NCBI RefSeq assembly: GCF_047948215.1 | Contig: NC_134462.1 | Span: 116,494,437-116,558,436, forward strand | DNA: 64,000 nt | DNA from: Lycorma delicatula | Taxonomy: Eukaryota; Arthropoda; Insecta; Hemiptera; Fulgoridae | Direction of reading: 5' to 3' | In this document: one piece after another, positions 22,871-35,416 of the stretch | Numbering within the stretch: the first letter of the stretch is position 1 | How the letters are laid out: each line of letters opens with the position of its first letter | Notes under the pieces: model-generated | Seen by the model: the letters and a program-made list of their open reading frames with translations, nothing else | What the model was told of the DNA's origin: nothing | Databases searched by the model: none | Made by a program: the position numbers and the translations under genes

Positions 22871-25416
22871 CTGCGGTATTATTTATCGTCAGCAATATTA
22901 AACCAAATTAAAAAGAAATATTAAAATATTCAAAACAAATTAAATTAATGAAAAGTCGATCTTCTTGGCAAAACTGCGCAAGACGTTTTAGAAATAAAAT
23001 CCTTTAGTCACTGATGTATAAAAATTTTACAATGAAAACACAGATTTGTTTTTTGGCAATTTTTTGTTTTTTCCAACTAAATAGTAGGAAAAATTTTTTT
23101 CTCTTTCACCAAATCTAGTTTCACGCTATACTTCCAATATTTAATTAATTAATCTACAAAAGCGAAACGGGTGTGAAGAATTAAGTATAATGCGTGGGGA
23201 GGGAGTGAATGCTATAGAAACGCACACAACAGGATAGTTGGTATCATCTTAACCACAATTACTTAACATTCTCGAATTCTGGCTTAATGACCTCTCCTAT
23301 CTAGAATGATTATTTCGATGTTCAGGCTATAGATAAACATCTCAGACAGACATTTAAGTAATAATGTTTAAAGTAAAATGCCTGACCTTACGTATATAAT
23401 GATTATTACGTACATATTTATTTCAATTTTATATTACCATATAATCTGGTTAACAGCCCAGCTACAATTCAATTAATTTCAAAAAAATAAAATAATGTAA
23501 ATCAATGGAACGATTGCAAATAAAACAGGAAATAACACAAAGCCTGTTTTTCTTTTGGAAAAAATAAGATTTTTTGTACTCGAGACACGATTTGATTAAT
23601 TCGACGGTAAAATAAGAATTTGTTCATTGAAAATTAGAGACCAGAAATTTAAACCAGAGAATTTTGTTTTTCTGTATCGATTTAAATTTGCATTATCGTA
23701 TTAAAAAGAAAGAAAATGTTATAAATAAATAAGAAGAACTAGATTTAGAAATAATGATTTTTTCTCAAATTATAGTGAAATATAATTATTGTTATAGGAT
23801 ATTAAATTATTATATTAAATGTTCATTACAATGCTATTAATAATATCGCTGTTTTTATTACAATGCTACTAATAACTTGGTTATGTAACTATTATTTAAT
23901 ACTGAAGGTTCTGTTGATCAATAAGATTCGTCGTCAGAGTATTAAATTAAAAACCTTAAAATCATTCCACAAAACGACATAAAAGAACGCACACTGTAGT
24001 GTGTGCAGGTACAGAGCTGTACTTCAGCCTTGTAATTAAAACCTTATTTTGTTGCAGACGGGAGTACGTATTCCGACAAAAGTAGCGAACAAAAAATCAA
24101 CCTACTCATTTAATGAAGCTTTTTTGTTTTATTTTCATAAATATTGTATTTCTTCATTACGCCTTTGTAACTTCTTCGTTTACTGTTAAATTTAATTGAA
24201 ATCCTTTTATTTTTCTCTAGCGTTATAAATAACGTTAGTATTATTTATTTTACCGGCTAAATGTTTATGTATTCTGAAGAATTTTATACGATACTTTTAG
24301 ACGTATTAATGTGCTTGGAAACTTTGTTAAGCTTCCCATAACAATAATAATTTAAATAGAAAATATATTTCAAATTTTACTCTAAGTGATAATATTTCAA
24401 CATGCTCTTAGATATTTCGTTATTTTCATTTTTTAATATTTTAGTTATACTTTGTATTTTAGATAAATTTGTTAAGCGATCAAAAATTATTAATGATATA
24501 TATATATTACTCGTAGAAATTAGCTACTAGCTTCAGCATTCTAGTTGATTTACTACAACAGTAGGTTTAATTGAGGGGCAAAAATATGAAAGGAAAACCT
24601 AGACAACGGTTAAATTTTTGAATCTTTTGGTTGTAAAATAAATTCATGAACGTTATTTAGTTGCAATTGGCAAAAAGGTTTAACAAAATCACATGTAGTG
24701 AAAAATAAGCATGTAGCATTTTCGTGGCAGGCCATAGGCCCGCCTTTTACCTAGTTTTAAATAAATTAGCTATCGAATAGACTTTTATTTAATTTTTAAA
24801 AAATATGAATAAAATTAAATAATCTGTGAAGTGTTTTCTGATAAGATAATAAGCCCAGAATTCAATATTATATAACGTGGACTTATTATTTTCAAAACTT
24901 TCAATTTTAACGAAATATTTCACAATATTTTATATAAAATAGAAATTGCTAATTCTACTTGTTAACTATAACTATTTTATAATTAATATAGATTGCTTGC
25001 TTTTATACAACAATGATTCTTTTTTACCTGAACATTTGTATAAAATGTCTTCATTCCGTATTTTAAAAAGCATTTTCATTATTATAAAGTATTTTCTGAA
25101 GACTTACGGTAACCCTAGTACCCTATTCTAGAACTGTAAGGTAACCTGGTACCATACAGTAAATTGGAATAAAATTGCAGAAAAGATTACAGAATTTTGT
25201 AACGATAGATAAAATAAAATATAAAACGAGTAGATGATAAATTACAAGTAATATATTAAAAATCTATTACAAATAGTAACCGTATAATGGGCCTGGGTAA
25301 CGCTTTACTACCAATTAAGAAAAAAGTAATAGAAAGTATAATAACGGGAGGAATCCAGAAAGAGGCTAAAAGAAACCTTTTTGCAAAGGTAAGAGGTTCG
25401 TTCATCAATCGTCTTA
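22871..25416. other. AT-rich spacer
   Basis: About 2.5 kb with no recognisable gene, tRNA-like sequence or repeat shared with the rest of the window. Small palindromes near 23.99-24.02 kb are within chance expectation. Confidence 0.5.
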
Positions 25417-25617
25417 TGTAATACTGCCCACTGATGCACACCTGTGTGTAAGAGGGCAGTATTACAACATCATATTATAAAATCTGCTTAGGTAAACAGA
25501 TGTTCTTCCGCGAGAAGAGTTACCGGTCGCAGATTACGAATGCATGGAAACGAAATGGCTCCGACCGATCATTCTCTCTTCGAGTTTGGTCCGGTCCGGC
25601 AGATAAAGAGGATAGGA

Positions 25618-25627
25618 GTATAAATAC
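25618..25627 (+). promoter_or_regulatory. TATA box (TATAAATA)
   Basis: A good TATA match inside a locally G+C-rich context, followed about 30 bases on by CCAGTTGAAATCAGTTC, which includes an initiator-like TCAGTT. Its role as an LTR or host promoter is inferred only. Confidence 0.4.
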
Positions 25628-26334
25628 TGTGGGGAAGACCAGTTGAAATCAGTTCTGCGAAATGAGTCTAAGCGAGATGTTATGATTTCAGTTTGCGACA
25701 TGAGACTTTGCGAGATGCGAGTTCTGCGAATCAGTCTAGGCGAGACGTTGTGATGTTAGTCTGCGAGATGTGAATCTGCTATATGAATTCTGTTAGATGC
25801 CAGTCAACGAGAGTATTCTGCGAGAACAATGAAGGATGGAATTTCTAGTGAACTAAGTTCACTAGACGCGATTACGGTGACGTTACAATAATTCCAGTGT
25901 GGACAGTATATGAAAACAAGAAATGGTTCGGTGAGTAACCGTTTGATTATAAGTGAAAGAGATAATGAACTAAATTTCATTCATAAACGATTAGGGTAGT
26001 TTCATTCGTGAAGACCAAAGGTATTTGCAGTAAAAGAATTTCATATTTATCTGTGTACTATTGTTGTTAATACAAGAATAGTGGTTAAAAGTATTAAGAC
26101 AAGTGTTCATGCACGGTCTTTTGTCAACGGGACTGAATTTTGGTTTTCATTATTTACCTACCTGTGAATAAATCCTGATGATTACTTTAAATTCTATTTT
26201 GTATGTAATCACTGTTTATATGACTGTTTATACTGTTATTTCTACGACTACTATTATTATTGTTGTTGTGGTGGTAGTGATTACTACATTCATTATTTGT
26301 TTATTATTGTCATTCTAATTATTATTGTGAGCTG

Positions 26335-26390
26335 TTTATTATTGTCGCTTATTATTATTATTATTATTATTATCGTCATTATTATTGATT
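26335..26390 (+). repeat. (TTA)n-rich tract
   Basis: Interrupted TTA triplets between about 26340 and 26390. Confidence 0.85.
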
Positions 26391-26492
26391 TGTCCTTTTT
26401 TTAGTTACGATATTTAACTAATAAAACTGTAATTATATAAACATTTCAAATTCTCTCTCTTAATCTATCAATATCCTGATCAAGCGGCAATA

Positions 26493-27103
26493 TAGGGTCA
26501 TCAACTCAAGATAACCACCATTGGGATCTGAGAAATATAAGATTTATTAGAAACTTTAAATAGGGAAGATTTAAATCTTAGATTTAAATCCATAGATTTT
26601 TCCATACATTAAAAATAAAATATTACCATCTTTGAAATCTTCGCCCTGTTTCCAATAGGACGGCAACTAAATTATTTCAAATTATTATTATTACTAACTA
26701 CTGAAAAGTTATTAGCAACTTTTGACAATGTGTATGATGGACGTTGTACATTTTTCAACATTGAAAAAACAGTTCATAATTATTTAGCTTTAAAACTTTA
26801 GTTATTTTTTTGTTGATTTACAATTGTCAGCCCGTAGCTCTGTAACAACTTCGTTTAAAGTAAAATATCCAAGAATAAATTTTTTTTAAATACTATTTTC
26901 TACCCAAAAATGCAATAAATCATGGAGTTTTCGTTTGAAGTTCTGATGTTGACCGCAATATTGGAAAAAGGCGAAGATTTCAAAAATGGTAATACTAAAT
27001 TTTTAATATAGGGAAAAATCTACGGAAGGTTCCCCATTTAAATCTTCTCATAAAATATAGCTCCTGAGTTCTTAACGATGATCATCTTGTACTGATCATT
27101 CTG
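26493..27103. mobile_element. MITE with about 190-bp inverted repeats
   Basis: The left arm (26493-26690) and the right arm (about 26930-27103) are inverted copies. Paired blocks include TAGGGTCATCA with CAGAATGATCA, CAAGATAACCACC with CAAGATGATCATC, and GAAATCTTCGCC with its complement. TA dinucleotides flank both ends (26491-26492, 27104-27105). The interior of about 240 bases is non-coding. Length, long arms and TA duplication fit a non-autonomous Tc1/mariner-type element. Confidence 0.8.
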
Positions 27104-28047
27104 TATAAGTAAGCTGTTATATCTTTCATTTATATTGTTAAAATGAGTATTTAAAAAACAAAAAACCAAATAACAATAAAATGATAAAATAATAATACAA
27201 TTTAAAACTAATTATTAAAATCAATATTGATATAAATGAAAATGTGTGAAAAATATATCAAATACTAGATAATATAAATATATATAGATATTAATTATAA
27301 ATATTTAATATATAAGGGGGATAATTTCCCATTTATTATTAAATATAACAATAAGTTAATAATAATATAATTCAATAATAATAAGTTGGGAATATATGGG
27401 GGATTTATTCCCCATTTATTATTAAATATTTGCATTTAATAAAAATAATTTTAATAATAAGCTAAAAAAGACAAAACTGTAAGTATTTAACTGTAATAGT
27501 AGATTTTAAAGTTTCTGTTTACTGAAAAAGAAATCAAATAAGAAGACCAATAGAAATGTCAGACGTGGTGACAACTAGAAACTAATATACAGTCTCTACT
27601 GACTGCCTGCCTAACCTTATTCAATGACGTTTCTTTCTCACACCTAAACCTTACCGAACGTACGTACAATAACACATTACCATATAACTGCTAAAAGGCG
27701 ATATTATCAGGCAAAATTACATGTTGCGAATAGTAAAGCCAAATTCTGCATTTATTGCTATTTTTAAGATTATTGTAACATTTTATTCTTAAAACGTCGT
27801 CGAAATTTTCTTCATTTCCTTTTCTTATAGCTTTTTTTTATTTCCAAATAATATATAAAATTCTCAAAACATTTCTTTTTTACCTATCGGTTATCATTTA
27901 CAATCGGTACATCATAGAGGACCAAAAGTAAATTTTATTAAATATATATTTGCTTAAAAATATATATTAACGTTTTTAAGAATTCGTTTATTCAAAAGCA
28001 CTAAAATGTACGTTATAAATTTCTATATATACTATATATATATATAC
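27104..28047. other. AT-rich spacer with a 35-bp direct repeat
   Basis: Two copies of a segment ending in CCCATTTATTATTAAATAT lie at about 27311-27346 and 27394-27430. The rest is AT-rich, ending in a TA run at about 28025-28047 that may be the tail of the next LINE. Confidence 0.6.
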
Positions 28048-29160
28048 TAGCCGGCCCGAGTAGCCAGAACCTGAACCCTAGGGGCTCAGGTCAGCCCAAG
28101 TGATTCCCGGAGCAAACTCAGGGGCTTCTCGGGAGCTGCCGGATCCAAGGCTTACCCCATGGCCGCAGAGCTAGCTTCGCTCAATATTCTCGATTTTCCA
28201 GGGAGGCTGGCGCCCTGAACACCCCCAGAGCTTGTGTTGGTCACCATTCCTATCTTTTTTTTGTATTGATTAAGTGGAGGAATAACACTTACGTACACCC
28301 CCGAGGCGGCAGTGTCGGACTCGCAACAGGTTTCGCAAGGTGTTAATCAAGTGCTTATGCACCCTACCGATTAAACTTGATTACCTCACCAGCTCCCATC
28401 ACGAGTCCGGACATTCAATTAAGCATTGCGCGGCCCCGGGAGGTACATTCGAGTTCAGGGGAATCCAGAGTCCTCATGCATCATCACCACCGCCCATCCG
28501 CGCAATAGCCGACGCGCGACGGCTCCACAGGAGGCTGCCCTCACCCTTCCCTCGCCGGTCATTTACTTCACCTGCATCACAGGTCATTTTTCTAGGCTTT
28601 CTAACTTCTCCAAATATCCTCTCGTAGTGATGATCCCTATTCTCCTGATCATTCTCTGGCTTCTTGCTGCTTCTTTCTCAGTATATTATCAGCGAGTTTG
28701 GCTACCCGGTCCCACTCCTTCCTACCTTTCAGCATACACTCAACTGTTGCCTCCGGCTTTAGACAATCTAGACCAAGGTTGAGGCAGTCCTCATCCACCT
28801 GACACAGTGATACATGGTGTGTTCCGCTGAGTCTACCTGGTCAAAGTACCTGCACACGGGGAAGGCTCTCCTTAGAATCTATGTAAATACGCCTCAATTC
28901 CCCGGTGTCCCGATAGCATTTGGGAGAGATAATATCGTACTTCACAAAATCCCCTGTTCAGACTAATATTCAGCTCAAGATATACACAGTCCATACACTC
29001 CGATTTGCTATATCCCACTCAGTTTGCCAATCATGCAACAGTATTCTCTTGGCCTCGTCCTTCCCTACGGACGCTCATGAGCATATCTTCCCGTTCCTAT
29101 CTACCCACAGGGTTTCATCTCCTGGTCCCTCAAACTGTACGTTATCCTCACGGTTGTGAA
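28048..29160 (-). mobile_element. R1-like LINE 3' fragment
   Basis: On the minus strand, the region from about 29150 to 28650 encodes the C-terminal tail typical of R1-group LINEs, broken by frameshifts. The following 600 bases (28650-28048) are a G+C-rich 3' untranslated region ending at GGGCCGGCTAGT and a TATATA tail. The strong G+C contrast with the surroundings marks the insertion limits. The endonuclease and RT palm are absent, so this is a 5'-truncated copy. Confidence 0.8.
28650..29150 (-). pseudogene. R1-type reverse transcriptase C-terminus
   Basis: Visible blocks in order are CEVRYYLSQMLSGHRGIEAY followed by LHRF, then a zinc-knuckle-like stretch VDSAEHTMYHCVRW. After it come EATVECMLKGRKEWDRVAKL and ADNILRKKQQEARE before a stop. 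The first block matches the conserved L-S/T-G-H-G-x-F-x-x-Y-L-H motif, and EHTxxxCxRW the Cys-His motif, at the C-terminus of R1-clade and related polyproteins. Successive blocks lie in different frames. I rely on remembered motifs rather than a search. Confidence 0.8.
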
Positions 29161-30896
29161 AATGATACTGAAAAATCATAATTATAGTATTCAAGCTTTA
29201 TAGAAATCTGGAAAAGAATCTAAATTACAAAAGAGAATATTAGTAAGTACGGTAACTAAAGTACACACACCTTCGACGACAAAAAGTTCATAAAAATGGC
29301 CTGCTATATTGAGAGTGTACCTGATGAATGAAAAATTAGCCTTCAACCTGCTAACAAATACCCCGTTTGAATTTTGAAAATCGGATGACTGTTTGCAGAG
29401 ATATAAGAGCACCTTATTGTACCTTGCAAAAAAGCGCCCCAAGGAAACCCCGTTTTTTAACGGTTGATGGTAATGATTGGTCTAACCTCCCACGAGGTGC
29501 TCGCATACCTCACCCCTCTAGAACCATACTAAAAAGTATGAAAAAAATATTTTTATTTTTAAAAAAATTATTGAATAAAAAAAAATTTCTGTTTAAAGTT
29601 AATTTAATTATGTTTTACGATATGCTTAAAGGAATACTCGTGGGTTTTAAATTAGTTATTGTAACAGATTTTCATCGGTTTATCAGATGAAATTCTTTTT
29701 TCAGTTCAAATACAAGTACGCTTAAAAGAATACAAGTAATTTTCAACTTTAATTTTGTAGTAATTAGTTTCAACTTTTACTTCTATACAATTCCAAATAG
29801 TTTTCAGCAAAATCGTTATCACTTATGTTTTACGTTTATTGCTACATAAGAGAAAGATTCATGATTTTAACTTTCCTCGATAAACATATCCATCGATCAG
29901 GGTTAAGACACGACTTAAATAGAGCTGTAAACAAACCAACAACTCAAAATTAAAACGCCTACCAATCTATCTAAATCATTATTAAAATTCGTTGTTTTGA
30001 TTTTTGAAGTAAAGTTTTCTTTTTCTAAGTAAGTTTTGATGTAAAAATTTCATAAAAAAGAAGGAAGATATTTTTAAGTTTGTAATAAGTCAACCCGTAA
30101 TACATAAAAAGAAGTGTATAAGGGTCTTTATATTTGTATTTTTAGTGGAGAGATTACCGCTTTTTATATGAAACGTTTACCCCCAAGAACCATTACAATG
30201 AACAATAACCGCGATGACTTTCTTTGTAAGAACATAGCAGATAGATGTATAGATAGATATATAAACGTAGATAGAAGTAAAGACAAATATCCATTAGCGT
30301 AATGAAATCCTGTACACTGTTGCTTTGCTTCCTTCTTCATCTTCCACAAACACCGTATCCCGCGTTTCACCCTTTGAAAATGTTTTTGTGTAAGCAGTAA
30401 CGGTAACAATTATTCCCTCAAATATTCCTTCCCTTTCCATCCATTCGTAAACAATGTTTTTATTACATATAGAAATTTCCGGAAGATTAAAATTATTAAC
30501 ATATACGTATTTAAAGTAATCGCTTTTTAAAAAATTCACTTGGTTATAAAAAACATACTTTGATGCTAGGGTTTTCAAAAGTATGCTTGTATAGCTGCGC
30601 TGTATTTATCCGAATCCGTTTCTGTTTGCTGCGTTACAAAACTCATAATTAAAATAATATAAAAACTAAAACATAACCAGTGTAGAATGACAATAAACCG
30701 ATAGAAAGTTATAAAAATTATTTCAAACAGAAACTTGAGCTAAGTTATATGTTCTGTGACAAAACCTTTTGATTTTTAATTTAAAAGTACACCGTGAACA
30801 ATCTAACAGGATTTGAAACCTATTTGCACCATAATAAACCTAATTTTAAGAAATATGTATTTTTAATTAAATCGGGATGTTAAAACTTCAATAATA
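29161..30896. other. AT-rich spacer
   Basis: No gene can be supported. Open frames at 29367-29690, 30114-30302 and 30164-30578 have no known motif and overlap on both strands. A short more complex patch lies at 29410-29525. Confidence 0.5.
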
Positions 30897-31788
30897 CAGG
30901 GGTACGGCAATGAATCGGGCGATTTTTCATCACGCTTTTTTCAGAAATAGAAATGAGTAGGGATGAAACCGCTATTACCATTTTGTAGCTCACTGAAAAG
31001 AGTTCAGTTGTAATTGAGTAGCAGACTGGAGAACACCGTACCTTTGCTGTGAAAGTGTTTTGTAAAAGAGTGATACATTATGTAACCTCTCAGTATGAAT
31101 TTCGAAAACATTTTGAATTGATCGCAATCGGACTGTTTTATCAGCTCGTGTCATTAACACTTGGGTTCGAAAGTTTAAGGTTATAGCTTTCGCACTGATG
31201 AAAAAGGTGGTAGTGAAAAAACAGTATGTACAACAGAGAACATCGCGACTATGAGAGAGGCATTTGAGCGAAGACAATGCCGGTCAACGCGTCGCCATTC
31301 TGAGTCATTCGGAATGTCTGACCGTAGTGTACGGCGAACCTTACACAATCACCACAAACTTAACCCTTATAAAATTTCAATAACTCCTGCAATACACGAA
31401 CGTGACTGAAAGGGTCGTAATATTTTGTCAAATTCTATTGCGGTTAATTTATACATACCCCAGCATTCTACACAATTTATAAGCCGAAACATCGCATTTA
31501 GAAAGAAGTTGAAACAATTCTCCTTCAGATGCTGCAAAGAGTAATAGGTGACTTTAGCAAAAGACTTACCGAGTGTGTACGGTAGAATGGTGATAAGCTT
31601 CAAGATGTCAATGTAAACGATCAATTTTCCTTTTCAACGACTTAAAATCAAAAATATTAAATACTTTCACGTCTGTGTTGTGTTCATACTTGTTAAAAAC
31701 TAATAAGTTACTCTTGTTTCATTACTCTTAGAATTTAAAAAAGTAACTTTTTAATATTTTTAAAATCCCCAATTCATTGCCACACCCG
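30897..31788 (+). mobile_element. mariner-like deletion derivative with both ends
   Basis: Left terminus CAGGGGTACGGCAATGAATC (30897 on) and right terminus, read on the minus strand from 31788, CGGGTGTGGCAATGAATTGG, are inverted repeats of about 22 bases. TA flanks them at 30895-30896 and 31789-31790. At 892 bp it is shorter than an intact element of this group (usually 1.3 kb or more). The interior keeps the transposase N-terminus and a short C-terminal piece but lacks the catalytic core. Confidence 0.85.
30985..31630 (+). pseudogene. mariner-like transposase, N-terminus plus C-terminal scrap
   Basis: Around 31045-31190 the plus strand reads VKVFCKR, YVTSQYEFRKHFEL and INTWVRKF, a helix-turn-helix of the DUF4817 type. 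It continues through EKTVCTTENIATMREAFER and RRHSESFGMSDRSVRRTLHN to KISITPAIHERD near 31400. After this the catalytic region should begin, but the frames instead lead to LQRVIGDFSKRLTECV (about 31530-31580), typical of the extreme C-terminus. The DDE core is therefore deleted. Frameshifts occur within the first 150 bases. The piece retained here is the half missing at 16 kb, but the terminal repeats differ, so the families are distinct. Confidence 0.75.
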
Positions 31789-31790
31789 TA

Positions 31791-32564
31791 CAAAATTAGA
31801 TAAAAATTTAATATTTTGAAAGCCATGATTTTATGAAACTTTTTTTCAACCGTTATAAAAAATGATTTACTGTGTATTTTCCGATAATAAAATCTTTTTT
31901 AAAACATAAAAAGATAAACCACGCCTAAGTAAAATTTTTATTATTTAGTATACCCAACTTTAACGTAAAATTCCCTGATAATATCTTTTGACTTCATTAT
32001 CCGATTTTTTTTAATCTAATAAAAAATGTTCAATTATAAAAAGAAAATAGTACATCAAATTAAAACGTTATAATTTATCAGGAGATACAAACATGAATAA
32101 AGACTAACTCATATAGTCCCATATATTTTATTATTTCTTAACTAAGAACTTCAAAAATTAATAAAACTTCAAAGTGGATTATTAACCGTTAGTTATATTT
32201 TCCCTCCTGTAAACCTATATAAAAAAATTATCATAATTAGAAAACAGAAACAAAATTAAATTTTCAAACTTTATAAATTAATAAAACCATCCATCAATTA
32301 ATGGTAACGTATCCTAATAAAAAAAAATAGTAATTTTTTTTTATTCATAGGATGAAAAAGTCATACGAGGAAAAGATTAAAAAAATAACTCCTTTTTTCG
32401 ATTATGGGTGATTTTATTGAAAATAATTTCTACGGTTTAACCTTCTGATAAGCTAAAAATAAACATGAAAAAATTTTTATAAAACTTTCTACATAAAGAA
32501 CTCCGATATCTCTTCACCGACACATCACAATTTTATAAAATTTTGAAAGCCGGGATCCAGCTTT
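31791..32564. other. AT-rich spacer
   Basis: No feature seen. Confidence 0.5.
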
Positions 32565-32900
32565 GAGGGGCAACGACCACATCGAGATTCCAAAACTAGT
32601 TACTAAGGAGCATCGCAGAGACGCTTTGTTTCGTAAGAAACAGCGAAATCCACGAATATCTGGGTCTACCGTATGTTCGAGAAGAAATTGAACGATAAAT
32701 ATTTCACGCGGTAAACAACCGTGTGAAATATTTAGCTATTAACCGTCTAGCCAATAGTGAAGACGTTAGAAGGCTAAAAAGATTCCACGTGTTAGACCTT
32801 GGTGTCTTCATGTGATTTAAGGTGGAACTGCATCAACCTATAATATCTATATTTCACTTCGTTCAGTTTTAATTATTATTATTTCATTATTATAGTTTTA
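32565..32900 (+). pseudogene. Jockey-like RT C-terminal fragment
   Basis: Reads EIHEYLGLPYVREEIER, then after a frameshift VNNRVKYLAINRLANSEDVR and RLKRFHVLDLGVFM before a stop near 32815. This is the same C-terminal block seen on the minus strand at 10.3 kb (EIYDYLELPSVREV and RDVRRLRRVHVL), so it is a second Jockey-group relic in the opposite orientation. Everything upstream is lost by 5' truncation. The sequence after the stop may be 3' untranslated region; its end is not clear. Confidence 0.75.
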
Positions 32901-33204
32901 TTCTCATCTTTTTCACATTTTTATAAATTCTTATGAACGTATTTGTTTTGTGTTGAACTACCAACGGCATTGTTCTCTAATCTAACTTTATACGTGCAGT
33001 TACTCATTAAATGTTCTGTACATGAATATTAGTATGTAATTTTTGAGGAGTTTCGACGAAAGCCTCCCTACATGTGATCATATTTACATATGGGTTTTTA
33101 AAAGTGTATTTGATTGTAAATTTTATTTTGAGACAAAATTAATATACGTATACATAAATTACTCACCTTATACCTCGTACATATACAATTTTGTAATAAA
33201 ATAT

Positions 33205-33900
33205 CTGATGTGGGCACTACATAACTTCCTTGAACGCCTATTAAATTATACATAAATTTTTTTTTTAAATTAAAAGTACATAAAATTTTATTTCATTAAT
33301 AACTGGTGATATCTTTTCATATATATTTTTTTATTGTTATTGAGCTATTATTTAACGTAATTTATTTTTTTTAAATCACAGGTTAATAATTATTAGTAAA
33401 TCAATATATTTAAATTAAAAAAAAGACAAAAAAAGATAAAGTCTGATTCGAACCGATATGCCTTCCTGTGTAAAATCCAAATATTTCATTAATTAAAATT
33501 TCATTTGGCTGTAACTCTGGTACCGATGAAAAAAGTACCACTTATGATATTTCGTTGAAAGCTCTTAATCAAGGCTTATTACTGCAGTTAAAAAAATTCC
33601 AAAATCAAAATTTTTTTGGAATTTTGGACATTTTTTTGACAGACTTTTTTTCACTATTGGATACTTTCGGTTCAGTTGATTGAAATCAAAAGGGGAAGTG
33701 CACATGTTACAACAATCATAACCCCCCAAAATGTTAAAATCCTACGGCTAATCGTTTTGAGTTAAGCGAGATACATACGTACGTACAGACGCCGAAACTA
33801 GTCAAAATGGATTTAGGGATGGTGAAAATGGATATTTCCTTTGAAATTTGAAAACCGACATTTTTCGCGATCACAATACTTCTTTTACTTCGTATAAGGA
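33205..33900. repeat. dispersed repeat family C, copy 2
   Basis: Same family as 6.67-7.33 kb but inverted. It starts with CTGATGTGGGCACTACATAA and ends with TTTTTCGCGATCACAATACT then TTACTTCGTATAAGGA. The inner match includes ATTCGAACCGATATGCCTTCC, TTGAAATCAAAAGGGGAAGTG and CGAAACTAGTCAAAATGGAT. This is the most complete copy of the right end. Confidence 0.8.
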
Positions 33901-34439
33901 TGTAAAGATTTAAGTAATTTTGGACTCCTGAAGAGTTACAATGAAATAAAATAAAGCATAAATCATTTTACGGCTGTTAACAATATCTCATAACTGTTAT
34001 AAGAGTATAATATGTTAGCTGGATAAGTAATAATAAAAAGATAATTAAAAATTTCATGGAAAAATTGGAATAAAAAATCTCTAAATCTGAAGAACGTAAA
34101 TTTACAGAAAAATGAGTTTAACAAAGTAGCTTACAATATCAAAAACTAAATTGTGAACGACCGGGTAACTCATCAATGCACAGATGAACATATTTACATC
34201 AATTACGGACGGTACATTATTTTTACAACGGAAACTCAGTAAGGAAGGACTTTTGAAAATTCCATCTATAAGAGGATGAAAAAGGAGAATATTTTTTAAG
34301 AAAATTCTATTTTTCAGGAACCGAAGGAGTTTCAGCAATAAAAAGAGGTATGTAGACCCTTCTTTAAAGACAAACTGTTTTCACCGTTTCTGTTTCACCA
34401 TTTTTCGAAATCAAATTAGGAAAGCAAGGGAGCGGATCA
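33901..34439. other. AT-rich spacer
   Basis: No feature seen; a 78-codon minus-strand frame at 34102-34338 has no known motif. Confidence 0.5.
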
Positions 34440-34657
34440 AAAGTTTATATGAAAATTCTAAATCTCAGCAATATGTAATGGATATCGATTAAATAATAAT
34501 AAAAATAAACGGACCGATTTGCCATTATGCTTACTAAAACATCGACCTCAAAATTACGGTCGAATTTTAATAAAAATATATTTCTTTTGAATACTTAGTC
34601 TAGGTATAAATCAAAAATCATTGCCGGCGAAGCCGCGGGCGGGCAAAAGCTGGTAAC
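34440..34657 (+). mobile_element. possible Helitron-like 3' end
   Basis: Ends in GCCGGCGAAGCCGCGGGCGG then GCAAAAGCTGGT. The G+C-rich hairpin followed by CTGG and a T resembles the end at 19.65 kb and the 3' ends of many insect Helitrons. The left limit is a guess; no 5' TC end was found. Confidence 0.4.
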
Positions 34658-35416
34658 CGTATAAAAATTTTAACGTTAAATCTCTATGTATAAATTTCTG
34701 TAAAGCCCTCCAGTCATTTGCAAGCAGTTGTTTAACTTACATCTATAAATCTACTAGTAAAAAAAAAAAACAAATTTTACACGGTGTATGTTTTTGCTTT
34801 TAAAATATGTATATGTATATATTTTTTTAATAAAATTTATTTGTTATTTTTACTATAATTTTTTTTAAGTTTCGTTAAGGCAAAATGACTTTATATGAAA
34901 TATTGACAACAGAATTAGTTTACAGTGAAAGCACTACTTTAAAAAAAACATATTTTGTAACTGCTCCGCAACAGATGAAATGATATTTTCTGTTTTTGAC
35001 ATCGCTTTGATATTGAACTGCTAGAGCTTTCATATATAATATCAACTGCAATAACACCGAACATACAGCTTTAAACGCTATATAAAAGCGGTATTGTACT
35101 GTATATTATTCTCTTAGGCAAAATTCTACAACATTCGTCTAAAAAATTTACTTGAATAATCAAAATACTAATTTATATTGAAAATAATATTTTTAAAAAT
35201 AATCAAATACATATTATGAATATATTTGATTCGGTTAAACAATGCTGAGTATTCATAGTACTGAATAAACCACAGATATTTTTTTAATCGCTTACCAAAT
35301 CATAAATTTAAAAAAAATAATGTAACAATTTCGACTTAGTCTTTACCTATTTTCTTGTATAAGTAAAAAATAATACCGGCAGTTCTATTGTACTTCCCGA
35401 CATCGAGATAATATAT
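34658..35416. other. AT-rich spacer
   Basis: No feature seen. Confidence 0.5.

Larger units (their letters stand above)
25417..26490 (+). other. possible solo LTR or retroelement promoter
   Basis: The segment starts at TGTAATACTGCCC and within 47 bases contains its inverse (GGGCAGTATTACA), forming a 13-bp-arm hairpin. It then carries a G+C-richer region, a TATA box (GAGTATAAATACTG, about 25616-25629) and a run of imperfect units such as TCTGCGAA, GCGAGATG and GCGAGACG. Candidate polyadenylation signals are AATAAA at about 26167 and 26420. This order (TG start, TATA, R-like region, AATAAA) is that of an LTR. No matching second LTR, primer-binding site or coding region is seen, and a MITE interrupts the downstream side. 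A cellular promoter is the alternative. Confidence 0.35.

Noticed and set aside
28340..28782. Two overlapping plus-strand frames in the G+C-rich region
   Set aside because: They are antisense shadows of the R1-like LINE on the minus strand.
30990..31277. 95-codon minus-strand frame
   Set aside because: It is the reverse of the mariner transposase N-terminus, which is recognisable on the plus strand.
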